This document shows positions 1-7,801 of a stretch of DNA of 23,638 nucleotides, in pieces (positions within the stretch are counted from its first letter, which is position 1; each line of letters starts with the position of its first letter). The DNA lies in the NCBI GenBank assembly GCA_002327965.1, contig DCVB01000006.1, positions 1 to 23,638 on the forward strand. Direction: 5' to 3'. The DNA is from Candidatus Aminicenantes bacterium UBA2199. GTDB lineage: Bacteria; Acidobacteriota; Aminicenantia; UBA2199. The position numbers and the translations under genes are program-made. The notes below the pieces were generated by a model. That model did not search any database. It worked only from the letters and a program-made list of their open reading frames with translations, and was not told the origin of the DNA.

Positions 1-151
1 AAAAAATATGGGGTGATGCCAGCAAGTTATTGATGCAACTATTTATTCAAATGCAGAAGTTAAATGGGGTTTTCATTTGAATATAAGTCCCCGTCAAGGG
101 ATGGAATTCAGGAATATTGTTTTTCCACGTCACGCGTCACGAAGGTTCGTT
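1..151. other. AT-rich intergenic stretch with an inverted repeat
   Basis: No coding region is visible. Positions 44-53 (TATTCAAATG) are a perfect inverted repeat of 74-83 with a 20-base loop. A 7-base unit, CGTCACG, is repeated twice at 128-141. The stretch lies downstream of the minus-strand dehydrogenase and is clearly more AT-rich than the genes. The inverted repeat has no T-tract on the minus strand, so I do not call it a terminator. Confidence 0.4.
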
Positions 152-1126
152 CTATTTCTTGAGCCGTTCCTTCCATTCCGGCACCAGGTGCCTGGGCTTG
201 CGCCCGCTAAGCGCCTGGCGCACCGCCTGCACGGTCATCATGGCCATCTGCCGCCGCGTCGACTCGGTGGCGCTGCCCAGGTGCGGCAGCAGCACGGTGT
301 TCTTCAGCTTCTTCAGCCGGGCGTTGACCGCCGGCTCGTTCTCGTAGACGTCGAGGCCGGCGCCAAAGAGCTCGTTTCTTTCGAGGGCGCCGGCCAGCGC
401 TTCCTCGTCCATCAGCTGGCCGCGGGCCGTGTTGATGAAAATGGCGTCCTTCTTCATCAGGGCGAAAACGTCATGACTGAACAGGTGGTGGACGCTGGGG
501 GAATAGGGCAGGTGCAGGGAGACGACGTCGGCGCTGCGGATCAATTCCAGGAAGGTGACACGGGCAAAGCCGTACTTTTTCTCGATGCGCGGCTTGGCGC
601 TGCGCGAATAATAGATGACCTTCATGCCGAAGGCGCGGGCGCGCAGCGCCGTGGCCAGGCCGATGCGCCCCATGCCCACGATGCCCAGGATGGCGCCGCT
701 CAGCTCCCTGCCCAGCAGCAGGCCGGCCTGCCAGCCCTGGAATTCCCCGGCGCGCACCAGGGCGTCGCCCTCGACCAGGCGCCTCGAGGCGGCGAGGATC
801 AGGGCCATGGCCAGGTCGGCGGTGGCCCGGGTCAGGACGTCGGGGGTATGGGTGACCAAGACGTTGAGCTCCAGGGCGCGGCCGATATCGATGTTGTTGT
901 AGCCGACGGCGAAGTTGGCGATGATCTTCAACTTTTTCATGGCGCTGATGGCGGCGGCATCGACAGGGTCGGAGAGGAAGCTGATCAGCCCTTCGGCGTC
1001 CGGGTGGCGGTTCAGGCAGGCGCGCAGGCCGCCGTTCTTCCCATCGGCGATAACCAGGTCGAATTCGCGGTTCAGCGCGGCGACGGCCTCTTCGTGGTAA
1101 CGGTGCGCCAGGATGACTTTCCTCAT
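152..1126 (-). CDS. D-2-hydroxyacid dehydrogenase (glycerate/glyoxylate reductase type)
   Basis: A 324-residue protein of the D-isomer-specific 2-hydroxyacid dehydrogenase family, which reduces 2-oxoacids such as glyoxylate or hydroxypyruvate with NAD(P)H in the cytoplasm. The Rossmann nucleotide-binding motif is GIVGMGRIG (Gly151, Gly153, Gly156). The catalytic triad of the family is visible: Arg235 in NTARGQL, Glu264 in DVYENEP and His282 in PHLGSAT. Length is normal for the family. The ATG at 1126 is preceded by GAGGTG at a good distance, which supports this start. The tRNA-Val gene lies 106 bases upstream on the same strand with no clear terminator between, so the tRNA promoter may also read into this gene (inference). 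The exact substrate cannot be told from the sequence; GyaR/GhrB-like is the closest description. Confidence 0.9.
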   Translation of the reverse strand: MRKVILAHRYHEEAVAALNREFDLVIADGKNGGLRACLNRHPDAEGLISFLSDPVDAAAISAMKKLKIIANFAVGYNNIDIGRALELNVLVTHTPDVLTRATADLAMALILAASRRLVEGDALVRAGEFQGWQAGLLLGRELSGAILGIVGMGRIGLATALRARAFGMKVIYYSRSAKPRIEKKYGFARVTFLELIRSADVVSLHLPYSPSVHHLFSHDVFALMKKDAIFINTARGQLMDEEALAGALERNELFGAGLDVYENEPAVNARLKKLKNTVLLPHLGSATESTRRQMAMMTVQAVRQALSGRKPRHLVPEWKERLKK

Positions 1127-1232
1127 GGTCGATTCACCTCGTTAAGGGAGAGTTTTTCGCCCGCCAAGATTCGGGGAGAGTGGATCGCGGGCAGGCTCGG
1201 ACGGAACGGCGCTGGCTTCATGGTGGAAACAA

Positions 1233-1305
1233 TGGGCGATGCAGGATTCGAACCTGCGACTCCTACCGTGTGAAGGTAATACTCTAGCCGCTGAGTTAAT
1301 CGCCC
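1233..1305 (-). tRNA. tRNA-Val (anticodon CAC)
   Basis: The minus strand folds into a complete 73-base cloverleaf: acceptor stem GGGCGAT/ATCGCCC (7 pairs), D stem ACTC/GAGT, anticodon stem TTACC/GGTAG with one T-G pair, T stem GCAGG/CCTGC with loop TTCGAAT. The anticodon loop TTCACAC places CAC at positions 34-36, which reads GTG valine codons. The discriminator base is A, as expected for valine. The 3' CCA is not encoded, so CCA addition by nucleotidyltransferase is implied. Confidence 0.95.
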
Positions 1306-1314
1306 AGAGACCGT

Positions 1315-1343
1315 ATTATAGGATGAAAATTCCCGTTGGTCAA
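1315..1343 (-). promoter_or_regulatory. Sigma70-type promoter of tRNA-Val
   Basis: On the minus strand TTGACC (1338-1343) and a perfect TATAAT (1315-1320) are separated by exactly 17 bases. The -10 box ends nine bases before the mature tRNA 5' end, so the primary transcript would have only a very short leader. Confidence 0.85.
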
Positions 1344-1406
1344 GAGTTGCGACGGGCACACCGCGCCCCCGCCGCCGACCGGGTACGATCGGACCGCCCT
1401 GCGCGG

Positions 1407-1435
1407 TTGCCAGGCATGGGCATTTCGGGTATAAT
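1407..1435 (+). promoter_or_regulatory. Promoter of the ClC gene
   Basis: TTGCCA (1407-1412) and TATAAT (1430-1435) are 17 bases apart, giving an expected transcription start near 1442. It lies back to back with the tRNA-Val promoter and feeds the ClC gene. Confidence 0.75.
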
Positions 1436-1498
1436 TGCCTCGATCAACGCGTGGATGGCCCTGTTTTCCCGCGATATCATTCCGCCAAGGCAGGTTTT

Positions 1499-3223
1499 TT
1501 GCAGCAAGAAGCGAAAAAGTTCGTGTTCCGCCATTTCCCCAGGAAAGTTCCCGACCATATCGCCGGCGCCATCCAGGCCGGCGTTCTGGGGCTGCTGGCC
1601 GGGCTCTCGTCGGTCCTGTTCATGTGGATGGTCAACCTGGTGTACTCGCGGACCTTCCTGAGCTTCGCCGCGGGCTCGACGCCGGCATTCATCCTCTCCA
1701 GCCTGCTGACCATTGTCGTCACTTCCGCCCTGGTCGGATTGCTGCTCAACGTCTTCAGCCCCGAGGCGGCGGGCAGCGGCATCCCCCAGGTCAAGTCGGC
1801 GTATTGGAAGGAGCTCGGCAACGTGAAGCTCAAGCCGGTCCTGGTGAAGTTCCTGGCCGGGATATTGAGCATCGGCGGGGGCAACAGCCTCGGGCGCGAG
1901 GGTCCTTCGGTTTTCATCGGCAGCGGCGTCGCCGCCAACGCCGATGCGCTGTTCGGAACCCCCCTGCGCGGGCGGCGGGGAGCCGCTGTCATCGGCGCCT
2001 CCGCCGGGCTGGCGGCCGCTTTCAACGCGCCGCTGGCCGCCATCACGTTCGTGATCGAGGAGATCGTCGGCGACTTGAACAACCGCTACCTCGGCCGGGT
2101 CGTCCTCTCCTCGGTGGTCGGCGCCTTCGTGGTCTATGCCCTGATCGGCCACCAGCCGGCCTTCTCCCTGCCGTCGATCGAGAACATCTCCTGGCTCCAT
2201 TACCTGCTCGTCCCCCTGGTTGCCCTGGTCGCCGCCCTGGGCGGCGTCGTCTTCCAGCGTGCCGCGCTGCACTGGCGCCTGCGCCTGCGCAAGCAGAAGC
2301 GCGTTCCCGCCTGGCTGCTCCCGGTACTGGGCGGGCTGCTGACCTGGGTCATCGGCTGCGCGGTGTTCCTCGCCGTCGGCAAGATCGGCGTCTTCGGCCT
2401 GGGCTACGAGGACCTTTCCAGCGCCCTGGGCAGCCGCTTCGAATGGAAGGTCGCCGGCGTCATGGTTGTCGCCAAGCTGCTGGCCATGATCGCCGGCTAC
2501 AGCTTCGGCGGCTGCGGCGGCATCTTCGCCCCGCTGCTTTTCGTCGGCGGCATGGCCGGCTATTTTTTTGGCGGGCTGGCCCGCCTGTGGATCCCCATCA
2601 CGCCCGCCGACCAGATCGTGCTGGCCGTGGTCGGCATGAGCGCCTGCCTGGGGGCGGCCGTCCGCGCGCCGCTGACCTCGATGCTGATCGTTTTCGAGAT
2701 GACCCACCAGTTCTCCCTGGTACCCAGCCTGCTGCTGGGGACGATCATCAGCCAGGCCACCGCCCGTTTTGCCGGCAAGCTCAATTTCTATGACGCCCTG
2801 CTGGTGCAGGACGGCCATGAGCTGCACAAGATCCATCCGCCGGTCGACCTGCAGGGCTGGCAGAACCTGCCGGTGGCGGCCATCGCCAACCCGGCGCCGG
2901 TCATGCTCAACGGCCTTGAAGAGAGCGAACTGCGCGGGAAGCTGGAGCGCTTCCCGTTCAACAATTTTCCCCTGTTCGTCGATGGCCGCATCCAGGGCAT
3001 CGTGACGCGGCCGCAGATGGAGGAGGCCCTAAAAGCCCGCGCCGCCCCCGAGGTCCACAAGGCGGTCTTTTGTCATCCCGAGCAGACGGTGCGCGAGATC
3101 GGCAAGAAGTTCCTGGAGTCAACCACCCTGGTGCTGATCGTCATCGAGAAAAAGACGAAGCAGGTCAGGGGCATCGTCACCCTTCACGACCTGATCCGCG
3201 CCCAGGCGGCCATCCTGGACTGA
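1499..3223 (+). CDS. ClC-family Cl-/H+ antiporter with C-terminal CBS domains
   Basis: An inner-membrane ClC protein of 574 residues from this start. The three anion-filter signatures are present: GSGIP (residues 92-96), GREGP with the gating glutamate at Glu134, and GGIFAP (around 340-345), plus the late-helix tyrosine at about 431. Glu187-Glu188 in FVIEEI matches the proton-relay glutamate of bacterial exchangers, so proton-coupled exchange is more likely than a pure channel. Residues about 460-570 form a soluble CBS-domain pair, common in ClC proteins and often a nucleotide sensor. I prefer the TTG at 1499 because AAGG (1487-1490) lies eight bases ahead of it. A GTG at 1451 would add 16 residues but has no ribosome site and lies only about nine bases from the predicted transcript start. 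Physiological role (acid stress, charge balance) is unknown here. Confidence 0.9.
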   Translation: MQQEAKKFVFRHFPRKVPDHIAGAIQAGVLGLLAGLSSVLFMWMVNLVYSRTFLSFAAGSTPAFILSSLLTIVVTSALVGLLLNVFSPEAAGSGIPQVKSAYWKELGNVKLKPVLVKFLAGILSIGGGNSLGREGPSVFIGSGVAANADALFGTPLRGRRGAAVIGASAGLAAAFNAPLAAITFVIEEIVGDLNNRYLGRVVLSSVVGAFVVYALIGHQPAFSLPSIENISWLHYLLVPLVALVAALGGVVFQRAALHWRLRLRKQKRVPAWLLPVLGGLLTWVIGCAVFLAVGKIGVFGLGYEDLSSALGSRFEWKVAGVMVVAKLLAMIAGYSFGGCGGIFAPLLFVGGMAGYFFGGLARLWIPITPADQIVLAVVGMSACLGAAVRAPLTSMLIVFEMTHQFSLVPSLLLGTIISQATARFAGKLNFYDALLVQDGHELHKIHPPVDLQGWQNLPVAAIANPAPVMLNGLEESELRGKLERFPFNNFPLFVDGRIQGIVTRPQMEEALKARAAPEVHKAVFCHPEQTVREIGKKFLESTTLVLIVIEKKTKQVRGIVTLHDLIRAQAAILD

Positions 3224-3242
3224 GTTTTTCAGGGTCCGCGGC

Positions 3243-3272
3243 TTGACTTGGCGGCGGTTTTGGGCATAGAAT
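3243..3272 (+). promoter_or_regulatory. Promoter of signal peptidase I, probable leaderless start
   Basis: TTGACT (3243-3248) and TAGAAT (3267-3272) are 18 bases apart. The -10 box ends nine bases before the ATG at 3282, so the transcript would begin at or within about three bases of the start codon. No Shine-Dalgarno sequence lies before the ATG. Confidence 0.65.
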
Positions 3273-3281
3273 CTGCCCATC

Positions 3282-3809
3282 ATGGCAGAATCCCGGTTCA
3301 GGCACTTCATCAAGTACGTGCTTCTTGATATCCTGCTGGCGGCGCTGATCTCCTTCTTCCTCATCAACTACGTCGTCTCGGCCTTCCTCATCGATGGGGA
3401 TTCCATGAAGCCGCTGCTGCGCGCCGGCGAACGGGTCCTTATCTCCAAGCTGGCGCTGCGCAAGGGCAACCTGCGCCGCTTCGACATCGTGGTGCTCTAC
3501 AAGCCCGACGAGCCCGACCAGTCGCTGATCAAGCGCATCATCGGCATGCCGGGAGAGGTCATCGAGGTCCGCGCCGGCGAGGTGCTGATCAATGACAAGC
3601 CGCTGACGCAGCCATTCGCCGGCTCCGGCGCCCTCTCGCCCTCCGACATGAAGGCGCTGCTCATCCCGCGCGGCACCTACTTCGTCATGGGCGACAACCG
3701 CTCGGTCAGCTTCGATTCGCGCCTCTTCGGGCCGGTGCCGCAGAAGTATATCTACGGCAAGGCCTTTTTCCGCTACTGGCCGCCGACGGTGCTGGGCAAG
3801 GTCAAATAA
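3282..3809 (+). CDS. lepB: Signal peptidase I
   Basis: A 175-residue membrane-anchored serine protease that removes signal peptides from exported preproteins on the outer face of the inner membrane. One N-terminal transmembrane segment spans about residues 12-35. Family boxes follow in order: GDSMKPLL with the nucleophile Ser41, the general base Lys84 in LIKRIIGMPGE, and the GDNRSVSFDSR box near residues 135-146. It is short, like Gram-positive and Acidobacteria-type enzymes, with a reduced second beta-domain compared with the longer E. coli protein. It has its own promoter 58 bases after the ClC gene and appears to be read from a leaderless transcript. At least five exported proteins in this window are potential substrates. 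The specific symbol is by family; paralogues such as sipS-type cannot be separated. Confidence 0.92.
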   Translation: MAESRFRHFIKYVLLDILLAALISFFLINYVVSAFLIDGDSMKPLLRAGERVLISKLALRKGNLRRFDIVVLYKPDEPDQSLIKRIIGMPGEVIEVRAGEVLINDKPLTQPFAGSGALSPSDMKALLIPRGTYFVMGDNRSVSFDSRLFGPVPQKYIYGKAFFRYWPPTVLGKVK

Positions 3810-4094
3810 GCCTTTTTTCGTTGATTATCAACTCGCCTCTGACCGGTCAGATTTTCACAATGATTGAAAAATCGCTTTTGTTTCATGGTAAATGAGAAAT
3901 CAATAAATATTCAGTAAAAAATATTATTGGCAAGACTCATCCTTTTTTGGGGTTTGGCTGATTCGTCAGGATTGCCGGGCTTGTTGGGTTCCGCATCCGG
4001 GCGTCCGGGACAGGGCGATGGATTGTCTTCTGCCATCGCCGCCTTTCAAGGGCGGATATTTACCTGCGGCCGCGAATGTGATATAAAGTACGCG
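3810..4094. other. AT-rich intergenic region with two perfect palindromes
   Basis: This 285-base gap carries a 13-base palindrome GTTGAT-T-ATCAAC at 3820-3832 and a 14-base perfect palindrome TCTGACCGGTCAGA at 3838-3851, only five bases apart. Neither is followed by a T-tract, so they look more like protein-binding sites than terminators. The rest is AT-rich up to about 3950. The promoter of the next gene lies at its far end. An in-frame ATG at 3927 exists but is upstream of that promoter and is not used as the start. Confidence 0.55.
4059..4087 (+). promoter_or_regulatory. Promoter of the HExxH protein / efp pair, leaderless start
   Basis: TTTACC (4059-4064) and TATAAA (4082-4087) are 17 bases apart. 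Exactly seven bases separate the -10 box from the ATG at 4095, so the first transcribed base would be the A of the start codon. There is no Shine-Dalgarno sequence. This fixes the gene start at 4095. Confidence 0.7.
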
Positions 4095-5315
4095 ATGAAA
4101 CTCCGGAAACCCCTTTTGGCGCTGGTTGTCTTGCTCTGCCTTGCCGTCGGCACGGGTCTCGCCGCCGACATCGCCGAGCTGAAGCGCCGGGTGGCGGAGA
4201 TCGGCCGCCTGGAGTTCAAGCGTGACGTCCCGGTGCGCTACCTGGACCGCGCCCAGCTCAAGGAGTATATCGAGCGCCTGTTCGAGGAGGACTACCCCGA
4301 CGAGCTGGCCGGCCGCGAGGAGGAGTTCCTCTACTGGATGGGCTTCACCCGCGAACGCATCGACCTGAAATCGCTGCGCCGGCGCATCATCCTGGAGAAC
4401 GTCGGCGGCATGTACAACGAGAAGACCGACGAGCTGCTGGCCGTCGAGGAGTTCCGCAAGGTGGACATGCTCAACGCCCCGGCACTGGCCCACGAGCTGC
4501 GCCACGCCCTGCAGGACCAGCACTTCGACCTGGCCGCCGTGCTGGGCGACCTCTCCGATTTCGACGACCGCAAGCTGGCCGCCCTGGCGGCGGTCGAGGG
4601 CGACGCCACCCTGGTGATGGTCCACCAGATGGGCTTCGATCCCGACCTGATCGGCGGCGCCTTCAGCCCGGAGAACATCCTCTCCTACTCGGCCATGGCC
4701 GGCGCCACCACCCTGGCGGCCGCCCCCGAAATCGTCAAGTACCAGTTGCTCATGCCCTACCTGGAGGGGATGAAGTTCAGCCGGGCCATCGTCAGGGAGC
4801 GCGCCTGGAAGGGATTGAACCGCGTCCTGGATCAAAAGCCGCTCTCCTCGGAACAGATCCTGCACCCGGGCAAGTACATCGCCGGCGAGCGGCCGCAGGC
4901 CGTGTTCACCCGCTTCCGTCCCGCGCGCGGCGAGGCATTCCACTCGGGCGTCGTGGGCGAATTCTACCTGAACGTCCTGCTCAAGCAGGGGCTGGAGGTC
5001 GCCGACGCCGCCTCCGGCTGGGGCGGCGACCTCTTCACCCTCTATCGCGACGGCGAGGCGCGCCTGCTGCTCTGGGAGTCCCACTGGGACACGCCGCGGG
5101 ACGGCTCGCGCTTCCTGGCCGATTTCCGCCGCTTCCTGGAGCGGGAATTCCGCGTCAATTTCCGCCCCGGCAGCGAACAGGGCCGGGACTTTATCGCCGG
5201 CAGCTCGCCGGCCGGTTATTTTTTTCTGTACCGTGACGCCGGCCGCCTGTTCTTCGCCCGCAGCAACGACCGCGAGAAGATCAACGAACTCATCAGCGGA
5301 GGTAACTATGATTAA
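4095..5315 (+). CDS. Exported HExxH putative metalloprotease
   Basis: A 406-residue protein with a cleavable signal peptide (basic MKLRK, hydrophobic core to about residue 22, AA/D cleavage region). The zinc-protease signature HELRH places the ligands at His133 and His137 with catalytic Glu134, followed by ALQDQHFDL. A third ligand is likely Glu168 in AVEGDAT, the spacing expected of a gluzincin-like fold. The remainder (200-406) is mixed alpha/beta without a motif I recognise. The start is set by the promoter ending seven bases before the ATG; the 56 extra residues of the longer frame lie upstream of the promoter and are not protein-like. The stop codon overlaps the start of efp by eight bases, so the two are co-transcribed and probably translationally coupled, an odd pairing of an envelope protein with a translation factor. 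The substrate is unknown. Confidence 0.75.
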   Translation: MKLRKPLLALVVLLCLAVGTGLAADIAELKRRVAEIGRLEFKRDVPVRYLDRAQLKEYIERLFEEDYPDELAGREEEFLYWMGFTRERIDLKSLRRRIILENVGGMYNEKTDELLAVEEFRKVDMLNAPALAHELRHALQDQHFDLAAVLGDLSDFDDRKLAALAAVEGDATLVMVHQMGFDPDLIGGAFSPENILSYSAMAGATTLAAAPEIVKYQLLMPYLEGMKFSRAIVRERAWKGLNRVLDQKPLSSEQILHPGKYIAGERPQAVFTRFRPARGEAFHSGVVGEFYLNVLLKQGLEVADAASGWGGDLFTLYRDGEARLLLWESHWDTPRDGSRFLADFRRFLEREFRVNFRPGSEQGRDFIAGSSPAGYFFLYRDAGRLFFARSNDREKINELISGGNYD

Positions 5316-5871
5316 CGCCACCCAGATCCGAAAGGGGATGATCATCCTGATGGATAACAAGCTGTACCGCGTCGAGGAGATGGACCACGTCACCCCGGGG
5401 CGCTACAAGTCGACCATTCACGTCAAGATGCGCGACCTGGAGAGCAACGTGCGCTCGCCGTTCCGCTTCGGCTCATCCGATCGCGTGGAGAAAGTGACCC
5501 TGGATACCAGGGAGGTCACCTATTCCTACCACGACGGCACGCACTACATCTTCATGGACACCGCCACCTACGACCAGATCAGCCTGGACGAGGAGTTCAT
5601 CGGCGACAACGTCTTCTACCTGAAAGAGAACGAGACCTACCAGATGGAGTTCTTCCAGGGCCGGCCGATCAACATCGTGCCGCCGCTGTCAATGGAGTTC
5701 ACGGTGGTCGAGACCGAGAAGGTCATGAAGGGCTCGACGGTGCAGGCCTCCTACAAGCCGGCCAAGCTCGAGGGCGGCCTGGAGGTGACGGTGCCGCCGT
5801 TCATCGAGGCGGGCAGCGTCATCAAGATCGACACCCGCGACGGCTCCTATATCGAAAGGGTCAGCAAGTAG
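5308..5871 (+). CDS. efp: Elongation factor P
   Basis: A 187-residue EF-P with its usual three beta-barrel domains; it binds between the P and E sites of the ribosome and relieves stalling at consecutive prolines. The ATG at 5308 has GGAGG (5298-5302) five bases upstream, located inside the end of the previous gene. The N-terminal KOW-like domain (residues 1-64) carries the tip loop that is usually modified. In most EF-Ps this loop reads PGKG with a modified lysine; here it reads HVTPGRYKST, placing Arg32 at the tip, followed by a Tyr and Lys34. The central domain contains VTYSYHDGTHYIFMD and the C-terminal OB domain ends GSYIERVSK. No modification enzyme (EpmA, EarP, YmfI) is encoded nearby. 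The protein is full length. A YeiP/EfpL-type paralogue is a less likely reading. Confidence 0.93.
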   Translation: MINATQIRKGMIILMDNKLYRVEEMDHVTPGRYKSTIHVKMRDLESNVRSPFRFGSSDRVEKVTLDTREVTYSYHDGTHYIFMDTATYDQISLDEEFIGDNVFYLKENETYQMEFFQGRPINIVPPLSMEFTVVETEKVMKGSTVQASYKPAKLEGGLEVTVPPFIEAGSVIKIDTRDGSYIERVSK

Positions 5872-5880
5872 TTTTCTCTC

Positions 5881-7668
5881 TTATTGGTCGGCCAGCATGA
5901 AGGCGGTCAGGTAGACCAGCCGCGACACTTTCTCCATGGTCGCGCCGTCGAATTTATCCATGCTGTCGCCCGGCGTGTGGTAGACGTCGCTCATGCCGGT
6001 GATGAAGAAGGCCCAGGGCCGGCCGGCCCAGGCGAAAGGCGCGTGGTCGCTGCCGCCCGACATGCGGTCCATGCTGCGCGGCGTCTCGCGATAGAGGATG
6101 TCGAAGCCGACGTGGCGGTTGGCCGCCTGCAGGGCGCCGCGCAGGTCAGGCGACCCCTCCGAGAGCGACAGGGGGAGAAAATTGGCCGGCGTGATCTTTT
6201 TCAGCAATTCGTCGGCGCTGATGCGCAGCATGCGCGTCATGCGCTGCAGCCCCTTTTCGTCCCAGGGCCGGGCGACCATGTCGAGGTTGATGTAGGCCAG
6301 GGTGTCCTTCATGGGGAACAGCGGGTGCTGCACGTACCAGCGCGAGCCCAGCAACCCCTCCTCCTCGCCGGTCCACAAACAGAAGACCACGCTGCGCTTG
6401 GGCTTCTCGGGGTTGCGGGCCAGGGCGCGGGCCATGGCCAGGACGCTGCAGGCGCCCGAGGCGTTGTCCTCGGCGCCGTTGAAGATGTAGTCGCCGCGGC
6501 GGCCCAGGTGGTCGAGGTGGGCGCCGATGACCAGCGCCTCGTTCTTCAGCTGCGGGTCGCTGCCCTCGATCCAGCCCACGACGTTGGCGCTCTTGACCAG
6601 GCGGTAGTTCACCTGGTTGCTCAAACGCAGGCGGGTCGCGGCCAGGGCGCGGGAGCGCGGCCGGTAGCGGGCGGCGATCCGAGCCTGCAGGCTGTCGATG
6701 GTCTCGCCGCAGCCGGCCAGGACGGCGTCGGCCATCTCCCGCGACACGCGCACGATGGCGCGTCCCTCCCAGGGCATGCCCTGCGAGCCGGGAATGAGCA
6801 GTTTCTTGCGGTTGTCGGGAAGGATAGGCTTGTCGTCGCGGAACTCCTGCCGGGCGAGGACCTCGGCGTGGATGTCGCCGTCGGCGATCGAATCCTTGGC
6901 GATCAGCACGGCCAGGGCGCCGCGCTTGAAGAGGGCCGAGGCCTTGGCGAAGTCGACGCCGTTGCCGCGGCGGGCGGGCATGACCGCGAAGTATTTTTCC
7001 TTCAGTTCCTTGTTCTTCTGGAATGGCGAGGCCGGGTCGTCCCTGCCCGGGGCCCCGGTCAGGATCATGACCGCCTTGTCCTTGACGTCGATGCCGGCGA
7101 GATCGTCGTAGCCGGCCGCCTTCTCGCTGATGCCGTAGCCGGCGAAGACCACCGGCGCGCTCAGTTCCAGGGGCAGGAGCGAGCTGAAGACGAAATCGAC
7201 GTCGGGGGTGAACGCACGTGCGACCCGGCCCGACTCCAGGCTAACGGCGGCGGTCGTTTCCAGCGCCTCCTTCATGGCGAATTCCTGCAGGTAGCCCCGC
7301 TCGGGCCTGGCGGTGGGCCGGCCGGGATCGGCGCCGAAGAAACCGGCCGCGGGCCGGGGCATGTCGCCGCCCGGCTTCAGGCCCCACAGGGCGAAAAGCG
7401 AGCGGGCGTACTCGGCGGCGATGTCGTAGCCGGGGCTGGCGACCTCGCGCCCCTCGAGCACGTCATGGGAAAGGAAAGCCATCAGGGTCATCAGGTCGCG
7501 GGCGTTGATGCTGTCGAAGCCGGCCCGGGCCCTGGCGGGGACGGCCTCGAGCGTTTCGACCTTCTGCAGGTTCTTCATCATCTCGGCAACGGGGTCCGCT
7601 TTTTCCTGCGCGGGCAGCAGGGCCACGAACAGCAGGCCGATCACCAGGGCGAAAAGGATTCGTTTCAT
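5881..7668 (-). CDS. Exported M28-family zinc aminopeptidase with PA-domain insert
   Basis: A 595-residue exported peptidase. The start at 7668 has AAGGAG (7676-7681) seven bases ahead and opens a classic signal peptide (MKRILFALVIGLLFVALLPAQ). A longer frame from 7728 lacks both. Residues about 180-330 resemble a protease-associated (PA) domain inserted before the catalytic core. The M28 metal ligands are visible in order: His and Asp in GAHLDHLG (about 382-384), Asp in AEDNASG (about 401), the catalytic/ligand glutamates in TGEEEGLLGS (about 434-436), Asp in INLDM (about 461) and His in GGSDHAPF (about 542). Such enzymes remove N-terminal residues from peptides in the periplasm or outside. 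It ends ten bases from the efp stop, convergent with it. An M28 enzyme acting on other amide substrates (for example glutaminyl cyclase-like) cannot be excluded. Confidence 0.9.
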   Translation of the reverse strand: MKRILFALVIGLLFVALLPAQEKADPVAEMMKNLQKVETLEAVPARARAGFDSINARDLMTLMAFLSHDVLEGREVASPGYDIAAEYARSLFALWGLKPGGDMPRPAAGFFGADPGRPTARPERGYLQEFAMKEALETTAAVSLESGRVARAFTPDVDFVFSSLLPLELSAPVVFAGYGISEKAAGYDDLAGIDVKDKAVMILTGAPGRDDPASPFQKNKELKEKYFAVMPARRGNGVDFAKASALFKRGALAVLIAKDSIADGDIHAEVLARQEFRDDKPILPDNRKKLLIPGSQGMPWEGRAIVRVSREMADAVLAGCGETIDSLQARIAARYRPRSRALAATRLRLSNQVNYRLVKSANVVGWIEGSDPQLKNEALVIGAHLDHLGRRGDYIFNGAEDNASGACSVLAMARALARNPEKPKRSVVFCLWTGEEEGLLGSRWYVQHPLFPMKDTLAYINLDMVARPWDEKGLQRMTRMLRISADELLKKITPANFLPLSLSEGSPDLRGALQAANRHVGFDILYRETPRSMDRMSGGSDHAPFAWAGRPWAFFITGMSDVYHTPGDSMDKFDGATMEKVSRLVYLTAFMLADQ

Positions 7669-7731
7669 TGATGGGCTCCTTAAGGGGATTCTACGGGAAA
7701 GGAAAGGGGATGGTTCCTTGTAAATCAAGAA

Positions 7732-7771
7732 AGTTGAAGGGTAGAAGAGTTGAAGAGTTCAAGGATTAAGA
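7732..7771. repeat. 8-base tandem array, AGTTGAAG type
   Basis: Five degenerate 8-base units in register: AGTTGAAG, GGTAGAAG, AGTTGAAG, AGTTCAAG, GATTAAGA. It lies in the spacer between the M28 gene and the membrane-protein gene. GTAGAAGAGTT (7741-7751) is the exact inverse of 7801-7811 in the next array, so the two arrays can pair. Confidence 0.7.
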
Positions 7772-7801
7772 AGCAACAAAAGATCGCTGTCAGTGCCGTT
7801 A

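Noticed and set aside
77..1273. 398-residue forward open frame over the dehydrogenase and tRNA
   Set aside because: It is antisense to a gene with an intact catalytic triad and runs into the tRNA; its low-complexity composition is typical of a GC-rich shadow frame.
3820..3851. Intrinsic terminator after lepB
   Set aside because: The palindromes have no loop (or a one-base centre) and no following T-tract.
3927..4094. Upstream ATG extension of the HExxH protein
   Set aside because: The extension lies upstream of a good promoter, hides the signal peptide and has non-protein-like sequence; the ATG at 4095 is preferred.
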